Of a DNA stretch of 64,000 nucleotides, positions 16,841-25,634 are shown piece after piece. The stretch is from Roseococcus suduntuyensis (GTDB taxonomy: Bacteria; Pseudomonadota; Alphaproteobacteria; Acetobacterales; Acetobacteraceae): positions 62,001 through 126,000 of the forward strand of contig NZ_JACIDJ010000006.1 of the NCBI RefSeq assembly GCF_014196305.1, read 5' to 3'. Each line of letters starts with the position of its first letter. The stretch's first letter is position 1. A model generated the notes under the pieces. It worked only from the letters and a program-made list of their open reading frames with translations, was not told where the DNA came from and did not search any database. The translations under genes and the position numbers were made by a program.

Positions 16841-18100
16841 ATGAACGCCGCCAGCCAGACCCCCGTGGCGCAGACCGACATGGTGGCCGCCGTGCGCTGG
16901 GCTTACCGGCTGGTGCTCGGCCGTGACCCGGAAAGCGACAAGGTCATCGCCAATTGGGCCTCCCTGCACGACCCCCAGGCCGTGCTGCGCCACCTGGCGC
17001 GCTCGGGCGAGGCGGCGGAGGTCGCGGCCACGAACCGCCCGCTGATCGGCACCTGGCCTGATGCGCCGCTCGATGCCGAGGCCATTCGCGCCACCGGCCT
17101 TCTGCTGCATGGGACACTGCCGGCGCCGGAGGAGGTGGAGGCCACCCTCCAGCTCTGCCCGACCGGTACGGCGCTGCGCGAGGCCTTCCTCGAGAGCGCC
17201 GCCTATGCCGCCGCGCGCGACGGACGCGAGGCGCCTGTGCCGGTCGAGGCCGCGCCCCAGCCATTGCCGCCGCATGGCGAGGCGGAGGTGACGCTGGACG
17301 GGCGCCGCCTGCGTATCCGTGGTCAGGAGGAAGACGCCTATTGGTGTGCCCTGCGGCATGGTGTGGTGGAAAGCTCCGTCACCTCGCTGCTGCGCGTCAC
17401 TCGGGCCCATCTGGCCGGGGGCGGGCAGGGGGCGGTGCTGATGGATGTGGGCGCCAATATCGGCCTCGCTTCGCTGGCCATGGCGCAGGCCGCACCCGGC
17501 CATGCGGTGCTGCTGGCCATCGAGCCCAACGCCGCCAATGCCGGTCATCTCCGCCACAACCTTGCGGCGAACGGCCTGCCCCGCGCCCGGGTGGAGGAGA
17601 TGGCGCTGGGCGCGCGTGGCGGCGAGGCGGAGTTCATGGCCGATGCCCGCAACTCCGCGACCGGCCACCTGGTCGCGCATGAGGCTGCCGCCGCCGGCGC
17701 CGGGCGCACGGTCCGGCGCGTTCCGGTGCAGCGGCTGGACCGGCTGCTGGCGGACCATGGCTGCGAGCGGCTGGACGTGCTGAAGGTGGATGTGGAGGGC
17801 GGCGAGGACGAGGTGCTGGCCGGTGCCGGAGACCTGCTGGCGCGCTACCGGACCCTGGTGCACATCGAGTTCAACCTCTGGACCATCATGGCCATGGCCG
17901 GCGCCAATCCGCGCCGCGTGCTGGAGAACTGGGCCGCCGCCTTCCCCCACATCGTGGGTTTCGGCGATGACGGCAATCCCGCGCCGCTGAAGGACAATGC
18001 GCTGCTGATGTGGTTCCTCTACGTCACCACCACGAAGCGGGGCGGCATGGGCGACCTCGTGCTCTGCCACGACCTGGAGTGGCTGAAGCGCTGGAGGTAG
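16841..18100 (+). CDS. FkbM-family methyltransferase with N-terminal DUF4214-like segment
   Basis: 419 aa. Residues 10-55 (VRWAYRLVLGRDPESDK and following) resemble the DUF4214-type repeat found in surface and glycan-modifying proteins. From about 195 the FkbM methyltransferase core appears: LMDVGANIGLASLAMAQA (SAM loop), IEPNAANAGHLRHNL, and LDVLKVDVEGGEDEVLAGA. FkbM enzymes usually O-methylate sugars or polyketides. It starts 42 bp after the aminotransferase, in the same direction, possibly as an independent unit. Acceptor unknown; surface glycan is an inference. Confidence 0.85.
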   Translation: MNAASQTPVAQTDMVAAVRWAYRLVLGRDPESDKVIANWASLHDPQAVLRHLARSGEAAEVAATNRPLIGTWPDAPLDAEAIRATGLLLHGTLPAPEEVEATLQLCPTGTALREAFLESAAYAAARDGREAPVPVEAAPQPLPPHGEAEVTLDGRRLRIRGQEEDAYWCALRHGVVESSVTSLLRVTRAHLAGGGQGAVLMDVGANIGLASLAMAQAAPGHAVLLAIEPNAANAGHLRHNLAANGLPRARVEEMALGARGGEAEFMADARNSATGHLVAHEAAAAGAGRTVRRVPVQRLDRLLADHGCERLDVLKVDVEGGEDEVLAGAGDLLARYRTLVHIEFNLWTIMAMAGANPRRVLENWAAAFPHIVGFGDDGNPAPLKDNALLMWFLYVTTTKRGGMGDLVLCHDLEWLKRWR

Positions 18101-18143
18101 CCTCCGGTCGGCTTCGGGGAAATCACCGAGATTCCGCGCCGTC

Positions 18144-19211
18144 TCAGCGGAAGGCGAAGCCGATGCCCGGGCGCTCGGGCAGGCGCATGACGCCGCCCTC
18201 GGCGACCAGATCCTCCGCCAGCATGGCGCGCAGCGAGGCCTGGGCGCCGTGCATCTCCAGCCAGCCGCCCGCGCCATGCGCCGCCAGCGCCGCCGCATTG
18301 GCGATGTCCCAGCCGCCCGCATGGGCCACGGGCACGCCATGCGCCTCGGCCAGCGCGAGCACCCGAAGCAGCCCGGTGATGCCGCCGCAGAAGGCCGCGT
18401 TGGGCTGCACCCAGTCGAGCGCCCCGCGCGAGAGTGCCTCCCGAAACCAGGCCAGCGAGTGCATCATCTGCCCCGCGCCCAGCGGCACGCGGACGCTGCG
18501 GCGCAGTTCCACCAGCCCCTCGATGTCGTTGTCGCGCAGCGGTTCCTCGAACCAGGCGATGTCGCATTCCTCGACCATGAGGGCGAGGCGCTTCGCATCG
18601 CCCAGATGCATCCCGCAATTGGCGTCCAGGATGAGGCGCGCATCGGGCCCGATGGCCGCGCGCACGGCTCGCACCCGCGCCGCGTCCTCGGCCACGGAAC
18701 GCCCGCCGGCGGCGACCAGCATCTTCACGCCGACATAGCCGCCCGTGGTGGCATCGCGGCAGACCTGCACGAGCTGTTCCGTGCTGTAGCCCGGCAGGCC
18801 CACCGTGGCGTAGCAGGGCACCTCCGTCCGCGCGCCGCCCAGCAGCCGCCACAGTGGCTCACCCAGTGCGCGCGCCCGCAAATCCCACAGCGCCATGTCG
18901 AGGGCGGAGATGGCGGCCGTCAGCACCGTGCCCAGGCCGCGCGGGTTGAAGCGCGCGGAGAGCATGGGCCCCATGGCCTCGATGCGCCGCGCATCCTGCC
19001 CGGCCAGCGCCTCGGCGATGCCGGTGTTGAGAAGCTCCGCCACCTGCGGTGCCAGGAAGCGGCCCGTGACGCCCTGGCCGACCAGCCCGTCCTCGCCCTC
19101 CACGCGGCAGAGCACGAAAGAAGGTGCGTCGAGCGCGGCATAGCCGCGCGCGGCCGTGCCGAGCTTGGCGAGCTGCCGGATCTCGGCCGTGATGCTTCTG
19201 ATCTTTATCAG
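18144..19211 (-). CDS. mandelate racemase / muconate lactonizing (enolase superfamily) protein, probable CTG start
   Basis: 355 aa if begun at CTG 19211; the first ordinary start is GTG 19115, which would remove 32 residues of the N-terminal capping domain (SITAEIRQLAKLGTAARGYA). CTG 19211-19209 overlaps the TGA of the ABC gene as CTGA. The barrel shows VGVKMLVAAG, metal ligands D in ILDANCGM and E in WFEEPL, then GAGQMM and QPNAAFCGGIT where many relatives have Glu and Asp, and VAHAGG with the catalytic His. This Gln/Asn pattern matches a known mandelate-racemase subgroup, probably acting on acid sugars. Last gene of the eight-gene minus-strand unit; substrate unknown. Confidence 0.85.
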   Translation of the reverse strand: MIKIRSITAEIRQLAKLGTAARGYAALDAPSFVLCRVEGEDGLVGQGVTGRFLAPQVAELLNTGIAEALAGQDARRIEAMGPMLSARFNPRGLGTVLTAAISALDMALWDLRARALGEPLWRLLGGARTEVPCYATVGLPGYSTEQLVQVCRDATTGGYVGVKMLVAAGGRSVAEDAARVRAVRAAIGPDARLILDANCGMHLGDAKRLALMVEECDIAWFEEPLRDNDIEGLVELRRSVRVPLGAGQMMHSLAWFREALSRGALDWVQPNAAFCGGITGLLRVLALAEAHGVPVAHAGGWDIANAAALAAHGAGGWLEMHGAQASLRAMLAEDLVAEGGVMRLPERPGIGFAFR

Positions 19212-20194
19212 GCGGGCGCCATGGCGGCGTCACGCTCGGCCGCGTGGCAGGCGGCGCGCGAGGCCCCCTGGTGGTGGCGCAGTTGCGGGGCCTCCGTCTT
19301 GCAGCGGTCGAAGACCAGCGGGCAGCGCGGGTGGAAGGCGCAGCCGGGGGGCGGTGAGAGCGGGTCCGGGAAGACGCTGCCGAGCCTCGTGTCGGGCAAG
19401 CCCAGGCGCGGGTCGGGCGTCAGCACCGAGGCGAGCAGCCCACGGCTGTAGGGGTGCTGGGCCCGGACCATGACCTCGGCGGTCGGGCCCTCCTCCACCA
19501 CGCGGCCCAGATACATGACCGCCACGCGGGTCGCGAGCATCTGCACGACGGCCAGGTTGTGGCTGATGAAGAGCGAGGTCAGCCCCAGCCGCGATTGCAG
19601 ATCCATCAGCAGGTTCAGGATTTGCGCCTGCACCGAGACGTCGAGTGCCGAGGTCGGCTCGTCGCAGATGAGAAGCTGCGGCTTCAGGATCAGCGCGCGG
19701 GCGATGGCGACACGCTGCCGCTGCCCGCCCGAGAGCTGCGAGGGATAGGCCGCGGCGTGGCGGGGGGCGAGGCCCACCATGGCCAGCATCTCCTCGACGC
19801 GCGTCGCGCGTTCGGGGCCAGTTCCCTCGCCATGCACCGCCAGCGGCAGGCCCACGATGGAGGCAATGGTCTTGCGCGGGTTCAGCGAGGAATAGGGGTC
19901 CTGGAAGACCGGCTGCACCAGCCGCGCGCGTTCCAGGCGCCCAAGCTGCGCGATGGGGCGGCCATCAATCAGCACCTCGCCCTCGGTGGGGGTTTCGAGC
20001 CCCAGCACCATCTTGGCGAGCGTGCTCTTGCCGCAGCCGCTCTCACCCACCAGGCCCAGCACCTGGCCGCGCGGCACGGAAAGCGAAACGCCCCCCACCG
20101 CCATCAGCGGCCGCTTGGCGGCGAACATGCCGCGGCCCACGGAATAGCGCTTCACCACGTTCCGAAGTTCGAGGATGGGCTGTTGGTCGCTCAT
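19208..20194 (-). CDS. peptide/nickel-type ABC transporter ATP-binding protein (DppF/OppF-like)
   Basis: 328 aa. Walker A GESGCGKSTLAK, signature LSGGQRQRVAIARAL, Walker B LLICDEPTSALD and the C-terminal oligopeptide-transporter extension with HPYSRGLL and a Cys-containing FHPRCPLVFDRC. It couples ATP hydrolysis to uptake at the inner membrane with its DppD-like partner. The ATG overlaps the stop of the preceding ATPase gene by four bases, and its own stop overlaps the racemase start. Confidence 0.95.
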   Translation of the reverse strand: MSDQQPILELRNVVKRYSVGRGMFAAKRPLMAVGGVSLSVPRGQVLGLVGESGCGKSTLAKMVLGLETPTEGEVLIDGRPIAQLGRLERARLVQPVFQDPYSSLNPRKTIASIVGLPLAVHGEGTGPERATRVEEMLAMVGLAPRHAAAYPSQLSGGQRQRVAIARALILKPQLLICDEPTSALDVSVQAQILNLLMDLQSRLGLTSLFISHNLAVVQMLATRVAVMYLGRVVEEGPTAEVMVRAQHPYSRGLLASVLTPDPRLGLPDTRLGSVFPDPLSPPPGCAFHPRCPLVFDRCKTEAPQLRHHQGASRAACHAAERDAAMAPA

Positions 20195-21189
20195 GCCGGG
20201 TTCTCCAGCAGGGAGGGCACGGCGGAGGGCAGGATGCAGCGCCAGGCATGGCCCTCCGCGCCAGTGACGACGGGCACGGGGCGGGCGCAGGGTTCGGTCG
20301 CGAAGGCGCAGCGGTCACGGAAGGCGCAGCCCTCGATGCCACCCACCAGGCTGGGCACCAGGCCCGGGATGGTGCCGAGCGGCACGCCAGGCCTGCTGCG
20401 CGCGGGGATGGGGATGCAGTCGATCAGGCCGCGGGTGTAGGGGTGGCGCGGCTCGTCGAAGACGGTAACGGTAGGGCCGCTTTCCACCACCTCGCCCGCA
20501 TACATGACCGCCACGCGGTGCGCCACGCGGGCCACGATGCCGAGGTCGTGCGTCACGAGCAGCAGGCCCATGCCGAATTCCCGCTGGAGTTCCGCCAGCA
20601 GGTGCAGGATTTCCGCCTGGATGGTGACGTCGAGCGCCGTCGTGGGCTCATCGGCCAGGATCAGGTCGGGGCCGCACATCAGCGCCATCGCGATCATCAC
20701 GCGCTGGCGCAGGCCGCCCGAGAGTTCATGCGGGTATTGCCCGAGGCGGCGGCCGGCGGCGGCGATGCCCACGCGCTCCAGCAGGAAGACCGCGCGGTCG
20801 GTGGCCTCGCGCCGGTTGCCCTTGCCGTGGCGCAGGAAGGGCTCGGTCAGCTGGTCGCCGATGGTCCAGGCCGGGTTCAGGCTGGTCATCGGCTCCTGGA
20901 AGATCATCGCCATGCGGTTGCCGCGCAGTTCGCGCAGGCGGCGCGGCGTGACCGTCAGCAGATCCTCGCCCGCGAAGCGCATATGCGCGGCGGTGCGCCG
21001 CGCCGAACCGGGCAGCAACCCCATGACAGCGAGCGAGGTGAGCGACTTGCCGCAGCCGCTCTCCCCCACCACGCACAGCGTCTCGCCACGCGCCACCGTC
21101 AGCGTCACATCGCGCACCGCGTGCAGGATGCCGTCCGTCACGGGGATCTGCACCGCAAGCTGCTTCACATCGAGGACGGGGGTGGTCAT
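20191..21189 (-). CDS. peptide/nickel-type ABC transporter ATP-binding protein (DppD/OppD-like)
   Basis: 332 aa. Walker A GESGCGKSLTSL, signature LSGGLRQRVMIAMAL, Walker B LILADEPTTALD, His-switch VTHDLGIVARVAHRV, and the C-terminal extension with HPYTRGLI and a Cys-rich CAFRDRCAFATEPC. Order DppB-C-D-F is canonical. Start and stop codons both overlap neighbours by four bases, so translation is coupled. Confidence 0.95.
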   Translation of the reverse strand: MTTPVLDVKQLAVQIPVTDGILHAVRDVTLTVARGETLCVVGESGCGKSLTSLAVMGLLPGSARRTAAHMRFAGEDLLTVTPRRLRELRGNRMAMIFQEPMTSLNPAWTIGDQLTEPFLRHGKGNRREATDRAVFLLERVGIAAAGRRLGQYPHELSGGLRQRVMIAMALMCGPDLILADEPTTALDVTIQAEILHLLAELQREFGMGLLLVTHDLGIVARVAHRVAVMYAGEVVESGPTVTVFDEPRHPYTRGLIDCIPIPARSRPGVPLGTIPGLVPSLVGGIEGCAFRDRCAFATEPCARPVPVVTGAEGHAWRCILPSAVPSLLENPA

Positions 21190-22076
21190 GAGCGGCCCTC
21201 CGGTGCCGTGACGTCACGGATGCCGTCGCCCAGCATGTTGATGGCCAGCACCAGCACGCAGATGGCGAGGCCCGGCAGGAGGATCACCCAGGGGTCGAAG
21301 AGCATGACCTCCTTCGCCTCCGCCACCATCAGCCCCCAGGAGGGCAAGGGCGGCTGCACGCCGAGGCCGAGGAAGGAGAGTGCCGCCTCCAGAAGGATGG
21401 CCTGCGCCATCTCGTAGCTGGCCACGACCACCAGCGCGGGGATGAGGTTGGGCAGGATTTCGCCCACCAGGATGCGCGGCGTGGAACAGCCCACCGCCTG
21501 CGCGGCTGCCACGTATTCGAGGTTCCGCAACTGCATGGTCGCACTTCGCATGACCACGGCGAAGCGGTCCCACAGCAGCAGGCCCAGCACCAGCACCACC
21601 ACCTGCAATGAGCCGCCCGCCACGGCCACGACGGCCAGTGCCACCATCACCACCGGCAACGAAAGGCGCGTGGTGATGAGGAAGGACACCACCGTGTCCA
21701 CGCGCCCGCCAAAATAGCCGGCCGCCACGCCCAGCACCGTGCCGATGACGCCCGAGACCAGCATGGTCAGCAGGCCGATCAGCAGCGAGATGCGCGCGCC
21801 ATAGATCAGGCGGGAGAGGTAGTCGCGGCCGAGGTTGTCCGTGCCCAGCAGGTAGCGCGGGTCGGCCATCTCGGCGTCGATGAAGGCGGGCGGGATCAGC
21901 CGGTCATCCAGCGTCTGCAAATAGGGATCATAGGGCGCGATGAAGGGCGCGAAGATCGCCATCAAGGTGATGAGGCCGAGCACGGTCCCGGCCAGGATCA
22001 GCCCGGAATTGCCCAGGATGCGGCCGCGCTTCTTGCGCAGCTTCATGGGGGGCGGCGTTGCGGTGATGTCGCTCAT
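21186..22076 (-). CDS. peptide-type ABC transporter permease (DppC-like)
   Basis: 296 aa inner-membrane permease. A short cytoplasmic N-terminus (KLRKKRGR) precedes a first membrane helix, then the conserved DPYLQTLDDRLIPP and LLGTDNLGRDYLSRLIYGAR region of DppC/OppC, and five further helices with the EAA-type loop near EYVAAAQAVGCSTPRILVGE, which contacts the ATPases. It lies one base from the dppB-like gene and overlaps the dppD-like gene by four. Confidence 0.94.
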   Translation of the reverse strand: MSDITATPPPMKLRKKRGRILGNSGLILAGTVLGLITLMAIFAPFIAPYDPYLQTLDDRLIPPAFIDAEMADPRYLLGTDNLGRDYLSRLIYGARISLLIGLLTMLVSGVIGTVLGVAAGYFGGRVDTVVSFLITTRLSLPVVMVALAVVAVAGGSLQVVVLVLGLLLWDRFAVVMRSATMQLRNLEYVAAAQAVGCSTPRILVGEILPNLIPALVVVASYEMAQAILLEAALSFLGLGVQPPLPSWGLMVAEAKEVMLFDPWVILLPGLAICVLVLAINMLGDGIRDVTAPEGRS

Positions 22077-22077
22077 G

Positions 22078-22995
22078 TCAGCCCCTGCGGATACGCGGAT
22101 CGAGCCAGGCGTTCAGGATGTCGGCCAGCAGGGTGAGCGCCACGTAGAACAGCGCCACCAGCAGCAGGATGCCCTGGACCACCGGGAAGTCGCGGCGGGA
22201 GATCGCCTCCCAGGCGAGATAGCCGATGCCCTGCAGCGCGAAGACCGTCTCGATGATAACCGAACCCGAGAGCATGTTGCCGAACTGCACGGAGCACAGC
22301 GCCACCACCGGGATGATGGCGTTGCGCAGCGCGTGCTTCAGCACCACGACGCGCGCCGGCAGCCCCTTGGCGCGGGCGGTGCGGATGTAGTCGGACGTCA
22401 TCACCTCCACCATGCCGCCGCGCGTGAGGCGCATCAGCACCGGGGCGGAGAACCAGCCCAGCGTGATGGCCGGCATGACGAAGTGCAGCCAGGTGTCCGA
22501 GCCCGAGATGGGCAGCCAGCCGAGTGTGAGGCCGAAGAAGAAGATCATCAGCAGGCCGAACCAGAAATTCGGCATGGCCTGCCCGATGACCGCGACGCCC
22601 AGCGCGCCGCGATCCACCCAGGTGTTGCGCTTGAGGGCCGCGATGATGCCGAGCGGCAGCGAGATCAGCAGCGCGATGACGAGGCCCGCGCCCGCCAGCG
22701 ACAACGTCACCGGCAGGCGCGACATGATGAGATTGGCGACGCTCTCCGGATAGAAGAGCGAACGCCCGAGATCACCCCGCACCGCCCGCCACAGCCATTC
22801 CGCGTATTGGACGATGATCGGGCGGTTCAGGCCGTATTGCTCGCGGATGCGTTCGACATCCGCGGGGCTTGCATCCTCTCCGGCGAGGGAGATGGCCAGG
22901 TCGCCGGAGATGCGCAGCAGCATGAAGGCGATGGCGGAAACGGCGACGCCGACCACCAGCGCCAGCAGCAGCCGGCGTAGGGTGAAACGCAGCAC
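22078..22995 (-). CDS. peptide-type ABC transporter permease (DppB-like)
   Basis: 305 aa inner-membrane permease. The N-terminal anchor helix RLLLALVVGVAVSAIAFMLL, periplasmic loop with IREQYGLNRPI, and the EAA loop YIRTARAKGLPARVVVLKHAL are typical of DppB/OppB. It follows the binding-protein gene after a three-base gap and heads the B-C-D-F block. Confidence 0.94.
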   Translation of the reverse strand: MLRFTLRRLLLALVVGVAVSAIAFMLLRISGDLAISLAGEDASPADVERIREQYGLNRPIIVQYAEWLWRAVRGDLGRSLFYPESVANLIMSRLPVTLSLAGAGLVIALLISLPLGIIAALKRNTWVDRGALGVAVIGQAMPNFWFGLLMIFFFGLTLGWLPISGSDTWLHFVMPAITLGWFSAPVLMRLTRGGMVEVMTSDYIRTARAKGLPARVVVLKHALRNAIIPVVALCSVQFGNMLSGSVIIETVFALQGIGYLAWEAISRRDFPVVQGILLLVALFYVALTLLADILNAWLDPRIRRG

Positions 22996-22998
22996 CGA

Positions 22999-24519
22999 TC
23001 AGCGCCGCCAGCGCGCCGAGTAGAAGCGCGGCACCTCATCGGCCGTGGGCGCGAACTCCAGCTGGGAATGGAAGGCGTAGGTCAGCGGGAAGGTCCACAG
23101 CGGCGCCCAGTAGGCCTGCTCGGTGATGCGGCGCATGGCCGCCGTATAGGCCTCACGCCGGGCTGCGGGGTCGGTGTTGTTGTCGCCGCGTTCCAGCAAC
23201 GCCATCACCTCCGGGTCGCGCGTCATGTCGTCGGTGGAGCCGCGGAAGAAGTAGGAGGTGGAGTTGGCCACGTCGAACAGTGAGGTGGAGCCCCAGGACC
23301 CATAGGCCAGCCGCACCTGCCCCTCGCGCGTCGCGCGCTGGTAGGCGTCGTATTGCTGCCATTGCAGGTTCGCGGTGATGCCCACGGCGCGCAGGTTGCC
23401 GATGATGGCTTCGGCCCAGGGGCGTTCGCGATAGCCCATGATGTTCACGGTAAAGCCGTTGGGGAACCCGGCCTCGGCCAGCAGCGCGCGGGCGCGGGCG
23501 GGGTCGTAGTCGTAGCGGGTGATGCCCTCCTGCACGCAGCCGAACTGGTCCGGGTGGCAGGGGGTATTCAGCGGGTCGGAGCCTTCGCCCACCAGGTTGC
23601 GCACGATGCCCGCGCGATCAATCGCGTGATTGATGGCCTGGCGCACCCGGATGTCGCGCATCGGGTTGTCCTGCTCGCCGCTGCGGCCGGCCGCGTCCAT
23701 CTGCAGGTAGTGGAAGCGCACCGTGCCACCGGAGGCCACGGTCACGCCGCGGCGGCGCTGCAGGTTGCGCGCCTGGTCGGGTGTGACGCGCCACACCCAG
23801 TCCACGCCGCCGGTCAGCAGTTCGGCCACGCGGGTATTGGCCTCGGGCACGCGGCGGAAGACGAGCCGCTCCACCTCGGGCTGGCCCTTCGCGCCGCCGA
23901 AATAGCGGTCGAAGCGCTCGAAGACGATGCGCTGGCCGGCGCTGAGCTCCGTGACGCGATAGGGGCCGGTGCCGATCGGGTTGCGGCCCATGCCCTCGCG
24001 CCCGGTGGCGAGCGAGGCGCGCGGGATGATCAGCAGCGTGGTCAGGTATTCCTGCCAGGGCCCGAAGGGCGCGGGGGTGCGCAGGCGGACGGTGTGGTTG
24101 TCCACCAGCTCCGCGCCCGCGAGCCAGCGCGCGCGGCCGCCATTGGTCACCTGGTTCGCCGGGTCGAGGGCGAATTCGACGGTGGCCACCACGTCGCGCG
24201 CATCCACCGTGTCGCCATTGTGCGCGACGATGCCCTGGCGGATGCGCAGCTCGATCGTGGTGTCGTCCACGATGCGCACGGATTCCGCCAGGTGGTTCTC
24301 ATACTCGCCGGTGCGGAGGTTGCGGTAGAGCGGCGCGTCCCAGACATGGAAGCCGAAGATCACGCCCTCGCGCGTCGAGTTGAAGTAGGGCGACATGTTC
24401 GCGGGCTCGGTGTCGGAGAACCAGCGGATGGTGTTCTGCGCCGGCTGCGCCAGCACGGCGGGTGCGCCGAACGTCACCGCGGCGGCCATGGCCACGGCCC
24501 CCAGAAGATACCTTCTCAT
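22999..24519 (-). CDS. family 5 extracellular solute-binding protein of a peptide-type ABC transporter
   Basis: 506 aa. A Sec signal peptide (MRRYLLGAVAMAAAVTFG, cleavage probably after AVLAQ) is followed by the mature family 5 fold: SDTEPANMSPYFNSTREG, VVATVEFALDP, GTGPYRVTEL and the Asp-rich hinge region GFTVNIMGYRERPW. It is periplasmic and captures the substrate for the DppBCDF-like importer. Family 5 proteins bind peptides, nickel chelates, opines or sugar acids; neighbouring M20 peptidase and acid-sugar-type enolase enzyme leave the ligand open. An AAGGAGG site precedes the ATG. Confidence 0.93.
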   Translation of the reverse strand: MRRYLLGAVAMAAAVTFGAPAVLAQPAQNTIRWFSDTEPANMSPYFNSTREGVIFGFHVWDAPLYRNLRTGEYENHLAESVRIVDDTTIELRIRQGIVAHNGDTVDARDVVATVEFALDPANQVTNGGRARWLAGAELVDNHTVRLRTPAPFGPWQEYLTTLLIIPRASLATGREGMGRNPIGTGPYRVTELSAGQRIVFERFDRYFGGAKGQPEVERLVFRRVPEANTRVAELLTGGVDWVWRVTPDQARNLQRRRGVTVASGGTVRFHYLQMDAAGRSGEQDNPMRDIRVRQAINHAIDRAGIVRNLVGEGSDPLNTPCHPDQFGCVQEGITRYDYDPARARALLAEAGFPNGFTVNIMGYRERPWAEAIIGNLRAVGITANLQWQQYDAYQRATREGQVRLAYGSWGSTSLFDVANSTSYFFRGSTDDMTRDPEVMALLERGDNNTDPAARREAYTAAMRRITEQAYWAPLWTFPLTYAFHSQLEFAPTADEVPRFYSARWRR

Positions 24520-24596
24520 GCTTGTGCCTCCTTGTTGTTCTTGACGATAAGGGCCTCGCCCGCAGGGTCAACCGCGAAGGCGGGTGCGCGCGGTGT

Positions 24597-25634
24597 TCAG
24601 CCGAGTTCCGCGCGCACGATCGCCGCACCTTCGGACAGCGCGCGGAGTTTGGCGAAGGCCACATCGCGCGGCAAATACTTCATGCCGCAATCGGGCGCGG
24701 GGATGAGGCGTTCGGGCGGCAGAACCTCCAGTCCCGCGCGGATGCGCGCGGCCACGGTCTCGGGCGTCTCGACCTCCCGCGTGCCGAGGTCGATCACGCC
24801 CAGCATCACCGCCTTGCCCTCGAGCTCGCGCAGGATGCCGAGGTCGAGCCGGGGCTGTGCGGCCTCGATGGAGATCTGCGCCGCCGTGGTGCCCGACAGT
24901 TCCGGCAGGAAGGAGTAGCCCGAGGGCTTCTCGCTCACCATCGCCGCATAGCCGAAGCACATGTGCACGACCGTTGTGCCCTCGATCCCTTCCAGCGCGC
25001 GGTTGATGACGGGGATGGCGAAGCGGCGCGCGCGCTCGGGGAAGGCCTGCATCCAGGGCTCGTCGAGCTGGATCACGTCCGCGCCGGCGGCCTTCAGCTC
25101 GCGGATCTCGGCGTTCAGCGCCACGGCGAAATCCATCGCGAGCTCGGCCTCGTCGGCATAGAACTCGTTCTTCGCCTGCGCCGTCATGGTGAAGGGGCCG
25201 GGCAGGGTGATCTTGATGGCGCGGTCGGTGTTGGCGCGGGCGAATTCCACGTCTCGCACCTCGACGGCGCGGGTGCGCGCGATACGCCCCGTCACGCGCG
25301 GCACGATGGTGGGCTTGCCGGTGCGGCCGATGACCTCGCCAGGGCTGCCATGGTCAATGCCCTCCAGCGTGGAGGAGAAGTGGTTGCTGTAGCTCTCGCG
25401 CCGGATTTCGCCATCGGTGATGATGTCGATGCCCGCGCGCTCCTGGTCACGGATCGCGATCAGGGTGGCGTCGTCCTGGGCCTGCTCCAGATAGGCTTCC
25501 TCCACGCGCCACACCTCGGGCGTGCGCACGCGGGGCACCAGGCGCCCGCGCAGCTTCGCATGGTCCACGAGCCAGGCCGGCTGGGGATAGCTGCCCACGA
25601 CCGTCGTGGGCAGGAGGGGCAGTTTCTGTTGCAT
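24597..25634 (-). CDS. cobalamin-independent methionine synthase-like (MetE C-terminal core) protein
   Basis: 345 aa, the size of the MetE catalytic half alone. Residues implicated in zinc binding in MetE are recognisable: His and Cys in VVHMCFGY, Glu in the DLGTREVE region and Cys in APDCGMKYL. Short MetE-core proteins lack the N-terminal folate-binding half and use other methyl donors, so the reaction here is uncertain. ATG 25634 overlaps the peptidase stop (TGATG) with AAGGAA ten bases before. A 77-bp gap separates it from the binding-protein gene. Its place in a transporter operon suggests demethylation of, or methyl transfer to, an imported thiol compound. Confidence 0.85.
   Translation of the reverse strand: MQQKLPLLPTTVVGSYPQPAWLVDHAKLRGRLVPRVRTPEVWRVEEAYLEQAQDDATLIAIRDQERAGIDIITDGEIRRESYSNHFSSTLEGIDHGSPGEVIGRTGKPTIVPRVTGRIARTRAVEVRDVEFARANTDRAIKITLPGPFTMTAQAKNEFYADEAELAMDFAVALNAEIRELKAAGADVIQLDEPWMQAFPERARRFAIPVINRALEGIEGTTVVHMCFGYAAMVSEKPSGYSFLPELSGTTAAQISIEAAQPRLDLGILRELEGKAVMLGVIDLGTREVETPETVAARIRAGLEVLPPERLIPAPDCGMKYLPRDVAFAKLRALSEGAAIVRAELG

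Noticed and set aside
15266-18340. A 1,024-codon minus-strand open frame over the aminotransferase and FkbM genes
   Set aside because: Same composition artefact; the plus-strand genes have clear family motifs and coupled starts.
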